A stretch of DNA of 64,000 nt from Halichondria panicea (GCF_963675165.1 NC_087386.1:5963566-6027565), one strand, 5' to 3'; numbered from the stretch's first letter, positions 51,490 to 62,416 are shown. The notes: generated by a model not told the origin, from the sequence alone. Program-made: numbers and translations.

Positions 51490-51960
51490 CCCACGAAATA
51501 TGCTGAGTTAGCATGTGCAATAAAAAGCAGTTAAACCCATATTTTGCTATATTGCATTCGCATGGAGGTATAGACTATAAATGTATATATTGCTATCTTT
51601 AACATGGAGGTTTGGCCATAGCACATTGGTTGGTACCTTTAGCATGGAAGTACGAAATATGCTGAGTTAGCATGTACAATAAAAAGCAATATTTTGCTAT
51701 TTTACACTAGCATGGAGGTATAGACTATAAATGTATATTGCTATCTTTAACATGGAGGTTTGGCCATAGCACATTGGTTACATCGGTTACTGTTTCCATT
51801 GAAGGACTGCATAAGTTGGTACCTTTAGCATGGAAGTTGGGCCATATGATGTACCTTTAGCATGGAGGTACGAAATATGCTGAGTTAGCATGTGCAATAC
51901 AAAGCAGTTAAACCCATATTTTGCTGAATTACATTCGCATGGAGGTATAGACTATAAATT
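51490..51960. repeat. CATGGAGGT-rich array, second EZH copy, left part
   Basis: This is the same phrases and spacing as 42225-42870. It is interrupted at about 51960 by the insertion that contains the recombinase relic and the palindrome, and it resumes in the opposite orientation at 54893. Confidence 0.75.
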
Positions 51961-52189
51961 TAGTTACTAGTAGCCCAGAATCCAGCAATCTGATTGGTCA
52001 GTACAGGGTTTATATTTCCCATATTAACCTGTAAATTCTCATATAAACCTGTAATTTTCATGTTCACAACAACCATTCATTATTAATTTTTGTGTTTTTC
52101 AAACATGTTTTTTGTATATTGTATTATAAAAAACAATGAGAAGTAACTGTTTTGTTTTGGTAATGACAAAAAATTATAATGTTCAGTCG

Positions 52190-52960
52190 CTGTTAATACG
52201 TTGGTTGTTGGATGTAGGCATATAGAGAGATTGATGGTATAACGTTGCAGGCACTAAAGTTAAAGTTTGGAGGCATAAATAATTGACAGCAGTTGGTTTG
52301 TGAGTTTTGTTGCACTGCCATCTGTGAGTGATCAGTGTGTGCCAGTATGTTAATTGGCTTTACGTTGAAACTGACTTCTTTTGACACTCAGAAGTTCTCT
52401 TGTAGCTGCGAACTCCTTCCAAGCTTCGGTGTCCAGTTGTTTCCATTATCATTTGTTCGTCCACTCCAGCGTTGTAGAGTCTAGTAGCATGCAGCAGTTG
52501 CACAGAGTATGTATTAGAGGTTCAGCCTTCTTTTGTGACCCTAGTCCAGCTCTCTGCAAGCGCTTCATTTCGGAGTCTAGGCACACTCGAAAGTCAGCAA
52601 AACAAGCATCCTTGAACAGGTCAATCCCGGGATTTCCATTCTAATTATTCACCTTATGCAGATATCACTATCCAAACTGTACACTGCACCTGCCGTGATA
52701 AGAGGCCTGCAGACACTTTGCTTCATTCGCTTTGAGTTAGATAGAGAAGATTGTGCAGGTTCTGTTGGCTTGTCCAGCTCCTCCTCCTTTCTTTGTTCTG
52801 TAGAAAGAGTAGCCAGCTCCGCCTCCACATTTAGAGGGCGGGGTCTATGGGCTCGGTCATTATTATGCCGAGTACTTCTTCAGAAAAGAGCTTGTCTAGG
52901 CCTAGGTCTTTGTCCGCGTCCATTCTTTCGGTTAGTTTTTGAAATGAACCTAGCAACTAA
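52190..52960 (-). mobile_element. tyrosine-recombinase element relic (Crypton-like)
   Basis: On the minus strand near 52383-52510 a stretch reads ATRLYNAGVDEQMIMETTGH, followed by RSLEGVRSYKRTS. This is the C-terminal catalytic region (His and Tyr positions) typical of Crypton-type tyrosine recombinases and their domesticated relatives. The upstream part is degraded, so the element is a broken fossil with several breaks. It lies only in the second EZH unit. Confidence 0.6.
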
Positions 52961-52965
52961 ACTCG

Positions 52966-53097
52966 TTAGATACTGTTTAGTCGGTATCTATGGGAATTAT
53001 AAGCCCGCAGGCACTCGTAGTACCCTCGCTTTGCTCGGGATACTACAGCAGGCCTTTGGGCTTATAATTCCCATAGATACCTCCTAAGTTATAGATA
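52966..53097. mobile_element. foldback hairpin element
   Basis: Paired blocks 'ggtatctatgggaattataa' and 'ttataattcccatagatacc' surround 'gtagtaccctcgctttgctc'. The design is the same as at 26748 and 41012, with a slightly different arm (ttagatactgttt). It abuts the left arm of the large palindrome. Confidence 0.7.
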
Positions 53098-54887
53098 GTA
53101 CATGGGCATGAGGTATCTATGTGTTATAGTGTCCCATATCACGAGGGCTTTGCCCGAGGGATGAGGGACACTATAACCATAGATACCGAATGCACATGTG
53201 CTAACTGATTTAGATCCCACTTTTCATTGGCTGCCTCAGGCAAGAAGTGTATCTATAAAAGCAGCAAGCCTTAGCAACAGCTTTATTTTTGAAAATGTCC
53301 TGTTTTGACAAGCTAGATGATTTCTGCTTCTCTGCTAAAAAACCTTTGCATTGGCCTTGCTTCAACATTGGAATGGACAACTGGTGACTCCACCTTGTGC
53401 AGGAAGCACTCTGCAACAAATGAGCCCAGCCTCCTCTTTTCTCTGCACTCAAGCCCCACCCCCAGCTCAAGCTTCTCAGTAAACTATTCTGATATGTACG
53501 GCTAGCTAGCAAGGAACAGCTTGCAGCAATGCTACAGTGCACTATCATTCCCAAAAAGACACAGGAGTCTACTGTTTGAAACATGGCTGCAGGATAGAAA
53601 CAGAAGTCAGGAGGAAGAAGTTGACAAATACTACAAGTTGAAGACATGCTTTCATGCTTGTGACAATGGACCCATAATCATTGGCTCTTAGTGTTCCTCG
53701 TAAAGACAAGAAAAGATACTGGTGAACCCTACCATCAACCCAGCAAACGCTATAGAAACTGGTAGTGAAACTGAACAGCCATAGCTAATTATCATGCAGC
53801 TAGCTACAGCTTTATTATCATTTCTGTGCATTCAAAAAAATTATACTTGTACTTTATACCCTCAAGCTTATAATTCCCTGGGAAACTATGAGATTATGGC
53901 TCATAATTCCCTGCTAAACACACACAAGTGGGATCTAAACAGTATCTAACTATTATATGTATATTGCTATCTTTAAAGGTAGCGACACTATGGCCAAACC
54001 TCCATGTTAAAGATAGCAATATACATTTTTAGATCCCACTTGTGTGTGTTTAGCAGGGAATTATGAGCCATAATCTCATAGTTTCCCAGGGAATTATAAG
54101 CTTGAGGGTATAATTAAAGTACAAGTATAATTTTTGAATGTACAGAAAGGATAATAAAGCTGTATAGCTGCATGATAATTAGCTATGGCTGTTCAGTTTT
54201 TTCACTACCAGTTTCTATAGCGTTTGCTGGGTTGATGGTAGAGTTCACCAGTATCTTTTCTTGTCTCTACGAGGAACACTAAGAGCCAATGATTTTAACA
54301 GTTCTGGGTCCATTGTCACAAGCATGATGAAAGCATGTCTTCAACTTGTAGCATTTGTCAACTTTGTCCTCCTGTTTCTATCCTGCAGCCATGTTTCAAA
54401 TTGCAGTAGACTCCTGTGTCTTTTTGGGAACGATAGTGCACTGTAGCATTGCTGCAAGCTGTTCCTTGCTAGCTAGCCGTACATATCAAAACAGTTTACT
54501 GAGAAGCTTGAGCTGGGGTGGGGCTTGAGTGCAGAGAAAGAGGAGGCTGGGCTCATTTGTTGTAGAGCGCTTCCTACACAAGGTGGAGTCACTAGTTTGT
54601 CCATTCCAATGTTGAAGCAAGGCCAATGCAAAGGTTTTTTTTAGCAGAAATCATCTAGACTAGCTTGTCAGAACAGGACATTTTCAAAAATAAAACTGTT
54701 GCTAAGGCTTGCTGCTTTTATAGATACACTTCTTGCCTGAGGCAGCCAATGAAAAGTGGGATCTAAATCAGTTAGCACATGTGCATTCGGTATCTATGGT
54801 TATAGTGTCCCTCATCCCTCGGGCAAAGCCCTCGTGATATGGGACACTATAACACATAGATACCTCATGCCCATGTACTATCTATAA
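53088..54887. repeat. 1.8-kb near-perfect palindrome
   Basis: The left arm 53088-53939 (about 850 bp) is the reverse complement of the right arm 54028-54887, with few mismatches. The spacer of about 88 bp is itself partly palindromic (atgtatattgctatcttta, then taaagatagcaatatacat). It is the same sequence as the inversion point of the array in the first EZH copy (about 42497-42565). Each arm includes a small hairpin with 'cacgagggctttgcccgagg'. Open frames inside the arms show no recognisable domain. Confidence 0.85.
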
Positions 54888-55761
54888 CATAGTCTATACC
54901 TCCATGCGAATGCAATATAGCAAAATATGGGTTTAACTGCTTTTTATTGTAATCAATATAGCATACATTTGTATTTCATACCTCCATGCTAAATAAAGGC
55001 AATAAATTATACATGTACATGATTATGGCCAAACCTCACATGCTAAACATAGTCAATTATGTATTGCCTTTAGCATAGAAGTACGAAATATGCATGTGCA
55101 ATAAAAAGCAGTTAAATCCATATTTTGCTACATTACATTCGCATGGAGGTATAGGCATATTGCTATCTTTAACATGGAGGTTTGACCATAACATTGCTAA
55201 CATGGAGGTTTTTTGTACTTTCTTGGAATTATCAAAAAGCAGACAATGCTCAGAGCCTATATATGGTGTGGTCCCACTGTGTACACACTTCGACAGTGGT
55301 TGGGTTAATGTTTTCTCTAATAACGTTTGCATTTCAAGTGAGGTGAAAAGATATACTAAAGAGTGTCCATCTCTCCTCAGGTGATGGTCTTACTGCGGGC
55401 TCTGCTGGCTACAGTGGCTGCAGCTGCAAGAATGTGTCCATCCAGCGTGGTCTCAGCAAGCACTTGTTACTGGCTCCCTCGGATGTGGCAGGGTGGGGCA
55501 TCTTCCTCAAGGACAGAGTTCAGAAGAATGCTTTCCTCAGTGAATATTGTGGAGAGGTTAGTCAGTTAGTGTGCAAAGTGTTGTAATGATCACTTTAGAT
55601 GTATGTACTTCGTGCATATTACAAAAATGTAAAAGACATGATAGTCATTGTAGGTATGTGAGCTCTTTCTCTTTGTCTTTGTTGCCAGGTCATCTCTCAG
55701 GAAGAGGCGGACAGACGAGGGAAGGTCTATGACAAGTACATGTGCAGCTTCTTGTTCAACC

Positions 55762-55915
55762 TTAATCACGGTATGCCCCCCCCCTTAATCACGGTATGCC
55801 CCCCCCCCTTAATCACGGTATGCCCCCCCTTAATCACGGTATGCCCCCCCTTAATCACGGTATGCCCCCCCCCCTTAATCATGGTATGCCCCCCCCCCCC
55901 TTAATCACGGTATAC
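55762..55915. repeat. minisatellite of 7 units with the duplicated 5' splice site
   Basis: The unit is the same as at 43460-43849 (TTAATCACGGTATGCC plus a C run), beginning with the exon 10 end of the second EZH copy. I count 7 units, one with CATG, against 17 in the first copy. The difference arose after duplication. Confidence 0.93.
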
Positions 55916-56594
55916 CCTTGTATCCGGTGAAGCATGTAATGAGGTTGGTTTGCCCTAACTAATAATAACTATACACAGTCAGCGCTATCTAATGAAAACA
56001 CCACCTCCCCCCCCCCACTTGTGATTAGTTAAACCAGTTCTCCTACTGTCAGTATTATACACATATCCACTGTATACCTAATGCCCTCTAATCACTGTGT
56101 GTTGTGCTGACTCAACAGATTATGTGGTGGACGCAACTCGCAAAGGCAACAAGATCCGTTTTGCCAACCATTCAATTAACCCAAACTGCTTTGCTAAAGT
56201 TATAATGGTGAGCGGTGACCACAGGATTGGCATCTTTGCCAAGAGGAACATAGAGTCTGGGGAGGAGCTCTTCTTTGACTATCGGTAAGAGCACTTTACT
56301 GTACCCATTAATTTTTAGGGTGTTTTTCAGAGTCATGTCTGTTTTGATAGCAAACAGTAACTCTAGTTGGGATTGTCCATTTTCACTTTACTTTCATAGC
56401 TCTTTGATACTTCTATCTAATAGTGTGCCTAAATCAATGATTTCTGTCCGGGCTTCTGTTTTCTGTTTCTGAAAAAAAGTGGGAGCTATTTTTAAGTGTG
56501 ATTGTGTGTGTACTTGTATGCAGATATGGACCGACTGAGCAGCTCAAGTACGTGGGCATTGAGAGAGAGGCACTCTAGTCTAGTGGACATTAAC

Positions 56595-56628
<34 letters not shown>

Positions 56629-56799
56629 GGAGACATTCTGTTATCGTTTTCCTGTGTGATGACCTTTACCAAACTATTGCTATTAAATTGTTGACTTGTG
56701 TGCTCTTTACCAATTACTATAATTAAACTGCATGTTATGAATGTGATGATCTTTACCAATAATTATTGGTTCATATGTAAACACTGAGCTGAGCCGGCC

Positions 56800-58074
56800 A
56801 TGGAGTTGAATGCGATTGGCATTAAAAGACAACAGAACTCGCTTCTCTTCGCGTCCCCTCCACTCCCTGTGGAGCATGTCATCTACTTCCAAGGAGATGT
56901 ACAGGTAACGTGTATATAATGTCCTCAGGCACAATCAATCCCTCCTCCCCACACACAGAACACTCACAATGCTATGACTGCTCAACCACCCGAGGTGGCA
57001 CAATGGCAAGAATGGTGTCTAGAGAATACTTGTACGATGCTGCAGTGTTCATTCCCTGCGGCGGCCGTGTGGATTGTCAGACCTAGTCGAATGCTGCGTC
57101 AAATGTTCAGCTGCTTCCACAACTTTGTCCAGTCCTCGCTGATCGGCGTGCCTACCTACAACACGACGTATGGTTGTCTCCTCCAGTTAGAAGCCTTGCT
57201 CAAGGATGCAATACAGAATGCCATTCGAAAGGGCCACTTGGAGATGGACGTACATGCTGCTTTGAATTTACCTGTGGTGTTGGTGGGTTTCAGCAAAGGC
57301 TGTGTCGTCCTCAATCAGATAGTACATGAATTGGTCAACTATGTCATCCCTCGAGGCTTGCAAAGAAGTCGACACTTTAACCTTTCAGTCTCCACTCCAA
57401 GTATGCACTCAGGTCAAAGGTCGGCACATTCATCGCCCACCCCCCCTCGTTCTACCCGATGGGCCAGCCCCGAAGTTGGAAGACGAACGGGCGATAGTTC
57501 TAATACTGAGAGACAACGGGACAGCACTAGAGACAGTACCGAGAGGCTGAAAGGGCAACATAGCTTACCAGAGCTATCGGTAGAGGAAGCATCAGGTAAC
57601 GGTAGACCACGATCAGCTGATTCTCGTTCACGACTGAGTTCAACCTCATCAACACGAAGTGAACGCGGGGCTACTCCGGAGAGGGCTCTTCTGCAACCGT
57701 ATAGAAGCAGTAGTTTTGGAGCGCCTGCCAGCAAGCACATTCTTAAACCAACAGAGACTGATGTACGTAATATAACGATGTTTCTACGACGACTGAAAGG
57801 GCTGTACTGGTTGGACGCTGGTCATTCTGGTGGACATGGTGCGTGGGTAACTGACAGTGAACTATTGAGCATGCTCGCTGGACTGGGTGTGACTGTGTGG
57901 GTGCATGTGACCCCCCAGCAAGTTAGAGACCCACACAGAGTGTGGATAGGAGAGGAGCAGAGAGAGTTTGTCGATAAATTGAGAGGATTTGGAGCTACTG
58001 TTCACGAGACAATGCATTTTGAGAATGAAGAACGATCTTTAGATAATCACTTTCGAGTCCTCACTAAATTGTAA
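56800..58074 (+). CDS. C2orf69: C2orf69 homologue, complete
   Basis: Human C2orf69 is a mitochondrial protein with an alpha/beta-hydrolase-like fold whose loss causes a severe childhood disorder. Exon 1 (56800-56904) gives MELNAIGIKRQQNS through YFQGDVQ. Exon 2 (56959-58074) gives NTHNAMTAQPPEVAQW to the end, 406 residues in all. Matches to the human protein include YFQGDVQ, MFSCFHNFVQSSLIGVP, VGFSKGCVVLNQ (GxSxG nucleophile elbow), YWLDAGHSGGHGAWVT, VHVTPQQVRDPHRVWIG and the ending NHFRV, whose His may be catalytic. A Ser/Arg-rich insert (about residues 165-275), probably disordered, replaces the shorter linker of the human protein. The first exon and part of the second exist also at 44762-45203 through the tandem duplication. 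Confidence 0.9.
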
Positions 58075-58246
58075 ATAAGCATGATTCAATCTCTTAAACT
58101 TATTATATACAATGTACTTGTTTTGCAACTGTTACAGTATACAATGTATGTCTTGTTTTCATATTACAAAATTATTAAAAGTCATTTTATAACTTCAAAA
58201 TTAATTAGCATGCAATCAATAAGCCAGCTGTTATTTAATTATAAAG

Positions 58247-61200
58247 TTATGCAGTGCTCTCAGAGAGTTCAACTTGAGCCAGTTCTATAACTGTGTCTTG
58301 TGGTTGATCATGTGAGCTTGTTTCTTCGGTGACCTCTTCTGTTGATCCGTCCTTTAACTCTGGCACATTCTCAACAGTTGTCACTTTCACCCAATCATTT
58401 TCCACTTCGTCTTGCTTTGGCTCAGAACCATTCACTGGTACAACTGAAGCTCCTGATTTTCTTAAACTTTCATTACGAGCACTTTGTCCTGTATATTGGG
58501 AGGAGGGGAATTATGTAATTAGTTTATACATTTTTATATTCAAGTTTTATGCATAAAGTACATAGAAAACAGCTAATCAAAGGTCGGCCATACCTAGTGT
58601 GTTTATAATAACACATACTTTCTAGTTGAATCTTTTCCCTATCTTTGTCGGAGGTGTATAGCATGTGAGTGTACTTGTCGGTTATAAACTTCCTTCGTTC
58701 ATCACCCTTCCGTACCAGAGCTCTGTCAAAGTCCTCGGGTAGTTGGCCCTCGTACACAGAGTTAGAGCGAGTATTGCCAATCTCCTTCAAGCGTCGTACC
58801 CACTCAGCCTTGAGGGTATCGAGTGTGAGTGAGCGTGCCTGTGACACATACACACCCAGACTGCGATGTACTCCAGAGCAATCAATACATACTACCACAC
58901 CGAGGTTCACACTGTAGGGGGACACACACACTAGTTATACCAAGGTTCACAGTTCACACTGTAGGGGGACATGCAGTACACACACATACTTGGTAATGGT
59001 ACGTGATAGTCACCTCGCCCATTTAGGATTTGCTGACTTGCAGTCAGCACACTCTTCATTGCCAGGCACTGAATAGATCTCTTTGAGTATGGAGCTCTTC
59101 TTCTTGGGTCGAGGTGGCTTCCTGTATACACACACACACACACTAAAAGTAGTAGAGGCACAAGCATACACTCACTCACACTGGCTGTGGACACACAAGC
59201 ACAGGCACACAGAGGCACGTACACACAGGCACACACACACACACTCACACTGGATATGGACATACAAGCACAGGCACACACAGGCACACACACACACACT
59301 CACACTGGATGTGGACACACAAGCACAGGCACACAGAGGCACGTACACACAGGCACACACACACACACTCACACTAGACGTGGACACACAAGCACAGGCA
59401 CACAGAGGCACGTACACACAGGCACACACACACACACACACACACTCACACTGGATGTGGTGATACGTCACCCTCTGCACCCTCTGCACTCCCTATACTT
59501 CCTATACTCCCCACACTGTCCCTATGACTGAAGAGGGCTGCTGATATGCCGTTGGTGAGCACATTCATCCAGTCCTGCATATCACCAGAGCTCTCAGCTT
59601 GCAACAACAAACTGCGCAAAGGAGAGATGACTTTGAAGCAGAAGTTACGCTCTGTGTCCACAGCTTCAGCAGGCTGTGTGTGTGTGTGTGTGGGTGGGTG
59701 GGTGAGGTGTGTATGTGGGGGTGGGGTGGGGTGTGTGTGGGTGTGTGTGGTGGGTGTGGGGAGGCAATGGTTAGGTCATCAGGTTTACCTTGACACTGCA
59801 TAGGTTGAGACTCAGGGAGATTGGTACCTTCACTTTGGACTGAAAGAGGTACAAAACAATAACAATATATTATAGAGAAAGTACTTATCTTATCTGACAG
59901 GTATAGTATCACTAACTAGCCTCTGTGCTCATTTGGAAGTTTGGAGGGCGAATAGTAAATAGTAACAATTTACTATGTGTGTATAAACAGTTTACACAAG
60001 TAGACCATGGGATCACTCTCAATCAAAAGGTACATTTTATGTAAACTGTCCAATAGTTTTCCTACAATTTCCCAAACTTCCAAGTGAGCTGCAAAGCACA
60101 GTGGTGTCTCTAAAGGTGCTTGTGACACTGACTAACTGTTACTACCTCCTCAGAGAACAGCTGTCCCTTGTGTATGGAGAAGTAGAGTCGTATCCAGGTA
60201 GTGCCAAAGGTCTTAGGCTCAGCATAGTGCATATAACCGTGTTTCGTGAGTGTTTCTTTGGACGTCTGCTCTTGTTCTATTGATAGGGTCTCCAGCGATG
60301 GTTCAGAGGTGACCTTTGACAGCAATCGACTACAAGGGAGGGGGTGAGTATGGACTGTGGAGAGAGGTGTGGTTACCTGATACTGGCCTTGGCCTGGTCT
60401 GCTGGAATATGCAGATCCTGAGTCTGCAGGTGGTACAAATGTCGTGCTCTGGTGGTAGCCACTCTCTCCAAAAGCTCTCTGGCTTGAGTCCTCTGCTCAG
60501 CATCTCTAGTGGTGGCCTCGCTGCGAAGACTCTGCAATAATGTGAATAGCTATTGTCTTCCTAAATTCTCTAATCTGTTGCACTCAGCTACATCTACTCT
60601 GTCTTCCTAGACTCTCCTATGTACAGTATACAAGAGCAACACTCGTGTAGAGAACACTGAAGACACACACTCTCCCCTACTACTATTTTCTCTTTTTTCC
60701 CCACTTTCATCGATCTGAGGAACAGACCACGGCACACACACATACGTACCTCCAGGGTGGTGTAGAGGGTTGTAATGTGCAGCTCCGTGTCTTTGACTGT
60801 CACGTGACCCAAGTGAAAGTACGAGAGCTGCGTTGTCATGAAGTCAACCTGAAGGCATTGAACTCGGTCATAATGCTGCAACAAGAGCAATGGAATAGCT
60901 AACTCACAATTCTTTGTAGGAAGTCAGGGATTCTCTTGGACTGGAGCAAGTTGAGATCCATGGCGTAGTGACAGGCTGCTTTATGGAGGCTGTAGCGAGC
61001 TTCAAACAAGACACTGGCCAGCTATAAGGGGGGGGGCAATAGCGTAAGGTGGGATAGTGCAGGGGGGCAATAGCGTATGGGATAGTGTAGGGGGGGCAAT
61101 AGCGTAGGGGGGTAGTGTATGGGGGGCAATAGCATAGTAGAGTGTAATTTTTTTCTAGTGGATAGGTGGACTCACTTCAGTCATTAAGTTCATCTCGTAC

Positions 61201-61584
61201 TTCTTGCATTGTCCAAACCTATCAGTCGCTTGTAAGGCTTCAGAGTGGGCCTTCTTATAGTTCTTCCTGCACACCTTCAAGCCCTCCAGCTCTTGAGAGA
61301 GGAAGTGTTGCAATGGCTTCACGATTCCAATACTGCAGAGAGGTAATGGTCAAATTTTGAATTTTTGTGTTCTAGTAATTTCAACAACACAACACTTACT
61401 TGATTTGCTCAAACATTCTCTCCTGGTTGTCAATGAGTTGTCTCAATGATGTCGTGATTACTTCAACTGAAGCCTGCACTATTAAAGGATGAACTGATTG
61501 TTGAATAATACTCGAGATACTTACCGCAGTGCTGGAGGTGCTGTCAAGATCATTAGATCCTAGCTCTTCAAACTGAGTCACCAG

Positions 61585-61625
<41 letters not shown>

Positions 61626-62116
61626 TGTGTGTGGGTGTGACAGTTGTGTGTGTGCATGACAGTGTGTACGACAGTTGTGTATATGTACAGTGATAAAGCC
61701 ACACTACTAAATTAGGACATACACTGAAGCCATCACACATCACACACTAAATCACATCACACACCTTCAGACTAGTTTAATAAGGATAATTACATTAATA
61801 GGATACTACCCTACTCACTTGTAGACATGCAAACATGCACCTCCCCTATTAAGCATGTATATCATGTAGCTACCTTACAATGCGTGCAATGTAGGTACCT
61901 TGTGTGAGCTTTCTCTCTTTCTTTGCTGCCTCTTGACGCTCCTGACATAAAGTGACCAGTCGCTTTAGCTTTCTTTCAAGATTACCAGTTACGGCCTACA
62001 GAGTGGTATAGCTACAATGTTATAGCTAACTGACAGCACCTCACCTCAAGCTTTGCAAGCCCCTCTTTGAAATCAGGATTGTCCTCATGGCTTCTTGATA
62101 TGTCCAGTAGCTCCAT
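58247..62116 (-). CDS. BAR-PH-ArfGAP protein, ACAP-like without ankyrin repeats
   Basis: This protein is expected to stimulate GTP hydrolysis on an Arf GTPase at curved membranes. The likely start is 62114-62116 ([16 protein letters not shown]). About fourteen exons encode a BAR-type coiled coil ([58 protein letters not shown]) and a PH domain ([10 protein letters not shown] near 60210; [20 protein letters not shown] near 59600, closest to ACAP). The ArfGAP zinc finger follows (ECADC at about 59050, [13 protein letters not shown] with the arginine finger at about 58860), then the KYTHMLY helix. After ArfGAP only an acidic tail follows ([15 protein letters not shown]), with a stop at 58247. 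ACAP and ASAP proteins normally carry ankyrin repeats there, and none are seen. Introns hold repeats (59187-59460 and about 61020-61140). Confidence 0.8.
59187..59460. repeat. minisatellite, about 72-bp unit x 4, in ArfGAP intron
   Basis: Each unit has 'acacaagcacaggcacac', an 'agaggcacgtacacacagg' phrase, a CA run and 'tcacactggatgtgga'. It lies between the ArfGAP and PH exons. Confidence 0.85.
61021..61141. repeat. GGGGGGCAATAGCGTA minisatellite next to a 3' splice site
   Basis: Four to five units of about 30 bp contain 'ggggggcaatagcgta'. In the transcript sense they read as repeated pyrimidine tracts (ctattgcccccc) directly before the acceptor CTTATAG of a BAR-domain exon. Confidence 0.75.
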
Positions 62117-62416
62117 GCCTCCTTGCAACTCTTCAATATTGTGCAGTAAGTCAGTCAAGCAGCAAGACCATGAAGAAAGCCCAAGTTGAAAGTTTAGAGC
62201 TAAAGAAAGTCACTCCAACGACGAACACGCCCACCTACACACACCCACTCTCAAATGGTGGGCGTGATCATTATTTTGAGAGTTCAAAGGACAACAACAT
62301 AGGCGTGGTTTTGCTTCTTGCCAGCATATAAACATGTGACTTCCGGTGAGGTCTCATTTTAACCGGAAGTTAGGCGGAGTGAACTGTTACATCAAAGGAG
62401 ATCAAAGGAAATAATA
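62117..62416. promoter_or_regulatory. bidirectional promoter, ArfGAP gene / V-ATPase G, with inverted ETS-like sites
   Basis: The two start codons are 300 bp apart and divergent. ACTTCCGGT (about 62340-62348) and ACCGGAAGT (about 62361-62369) form an inverted pair of ETS-family core sites (CCGGAAGT) separated by 12 bases. Such sites are common in housekeeping bidirectional promoters. A 'gcccaccta..ggtgggc'-like inverted pair lies nearby (62230-62266). No TATA box is evident next to the starts. Confidence 0.6.

Larger units (their letters stand above)
45204..56578 (+). pseudogene. EZH2: EZH duplicate lacking its 5' exons, CXC-SET half intact
   Basis: Exons 1-2 and the start of exon 3 are absent. 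The remaining exon 3 piece has a Glu codon changed to TAG (45234-45236) and a 4-base insertion soon after, and it is then shortened and partly duplicated. The SANT-like exon seen at 36181-36311 is gone. From then on the exons are well preserved: 45791-45977, 49281-49711, 50853-51029, 51169-51272, 55381-55556, 55689-55770, 56119-56284 and 56524-56578. All have normal splice signals and open frame. I count about four residue changes in the 49281 exon and one (Val to Ala) across the CXC-SET exons. It could at most make an N-terminally truncated CXC-SET protein, and I see no evident promoter for that. Confidence 0.8.
35625..57240. repeat. segmental tandem duplication, unit 1 about 35625-45203, unit 2 about 45204-57240
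   Basis: From EZH exon 3 to C2orf69 exon 2 the same order of exons, introns, nested gene and repeats appears twice in direct orientation. Most EZH exons differ by only a few bases. Joining is seen at about 45203, where C2orf69 coding sequence switches to EZH exon 3 sequence after a few unmatched bases (tatgtcgt). Unit 2 is longer because of later insertions: a TIR element at about 47868-48237, foldbacks, and about 2.9 kb around the palindrome. Confidence 0.9.

Noticed and set aside
53210-53647. Minus-strand open frame of 145 codons in the palindrome arm
   Set aside because: Its inverse copy in the other arm is not open over the same length, and no known domain is seen.
59083-59531. His-Thr-rich open frames in the ArfGAP region
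   Set aside because: They are products of the 72-bp CA-rich minisatellite in an intron.
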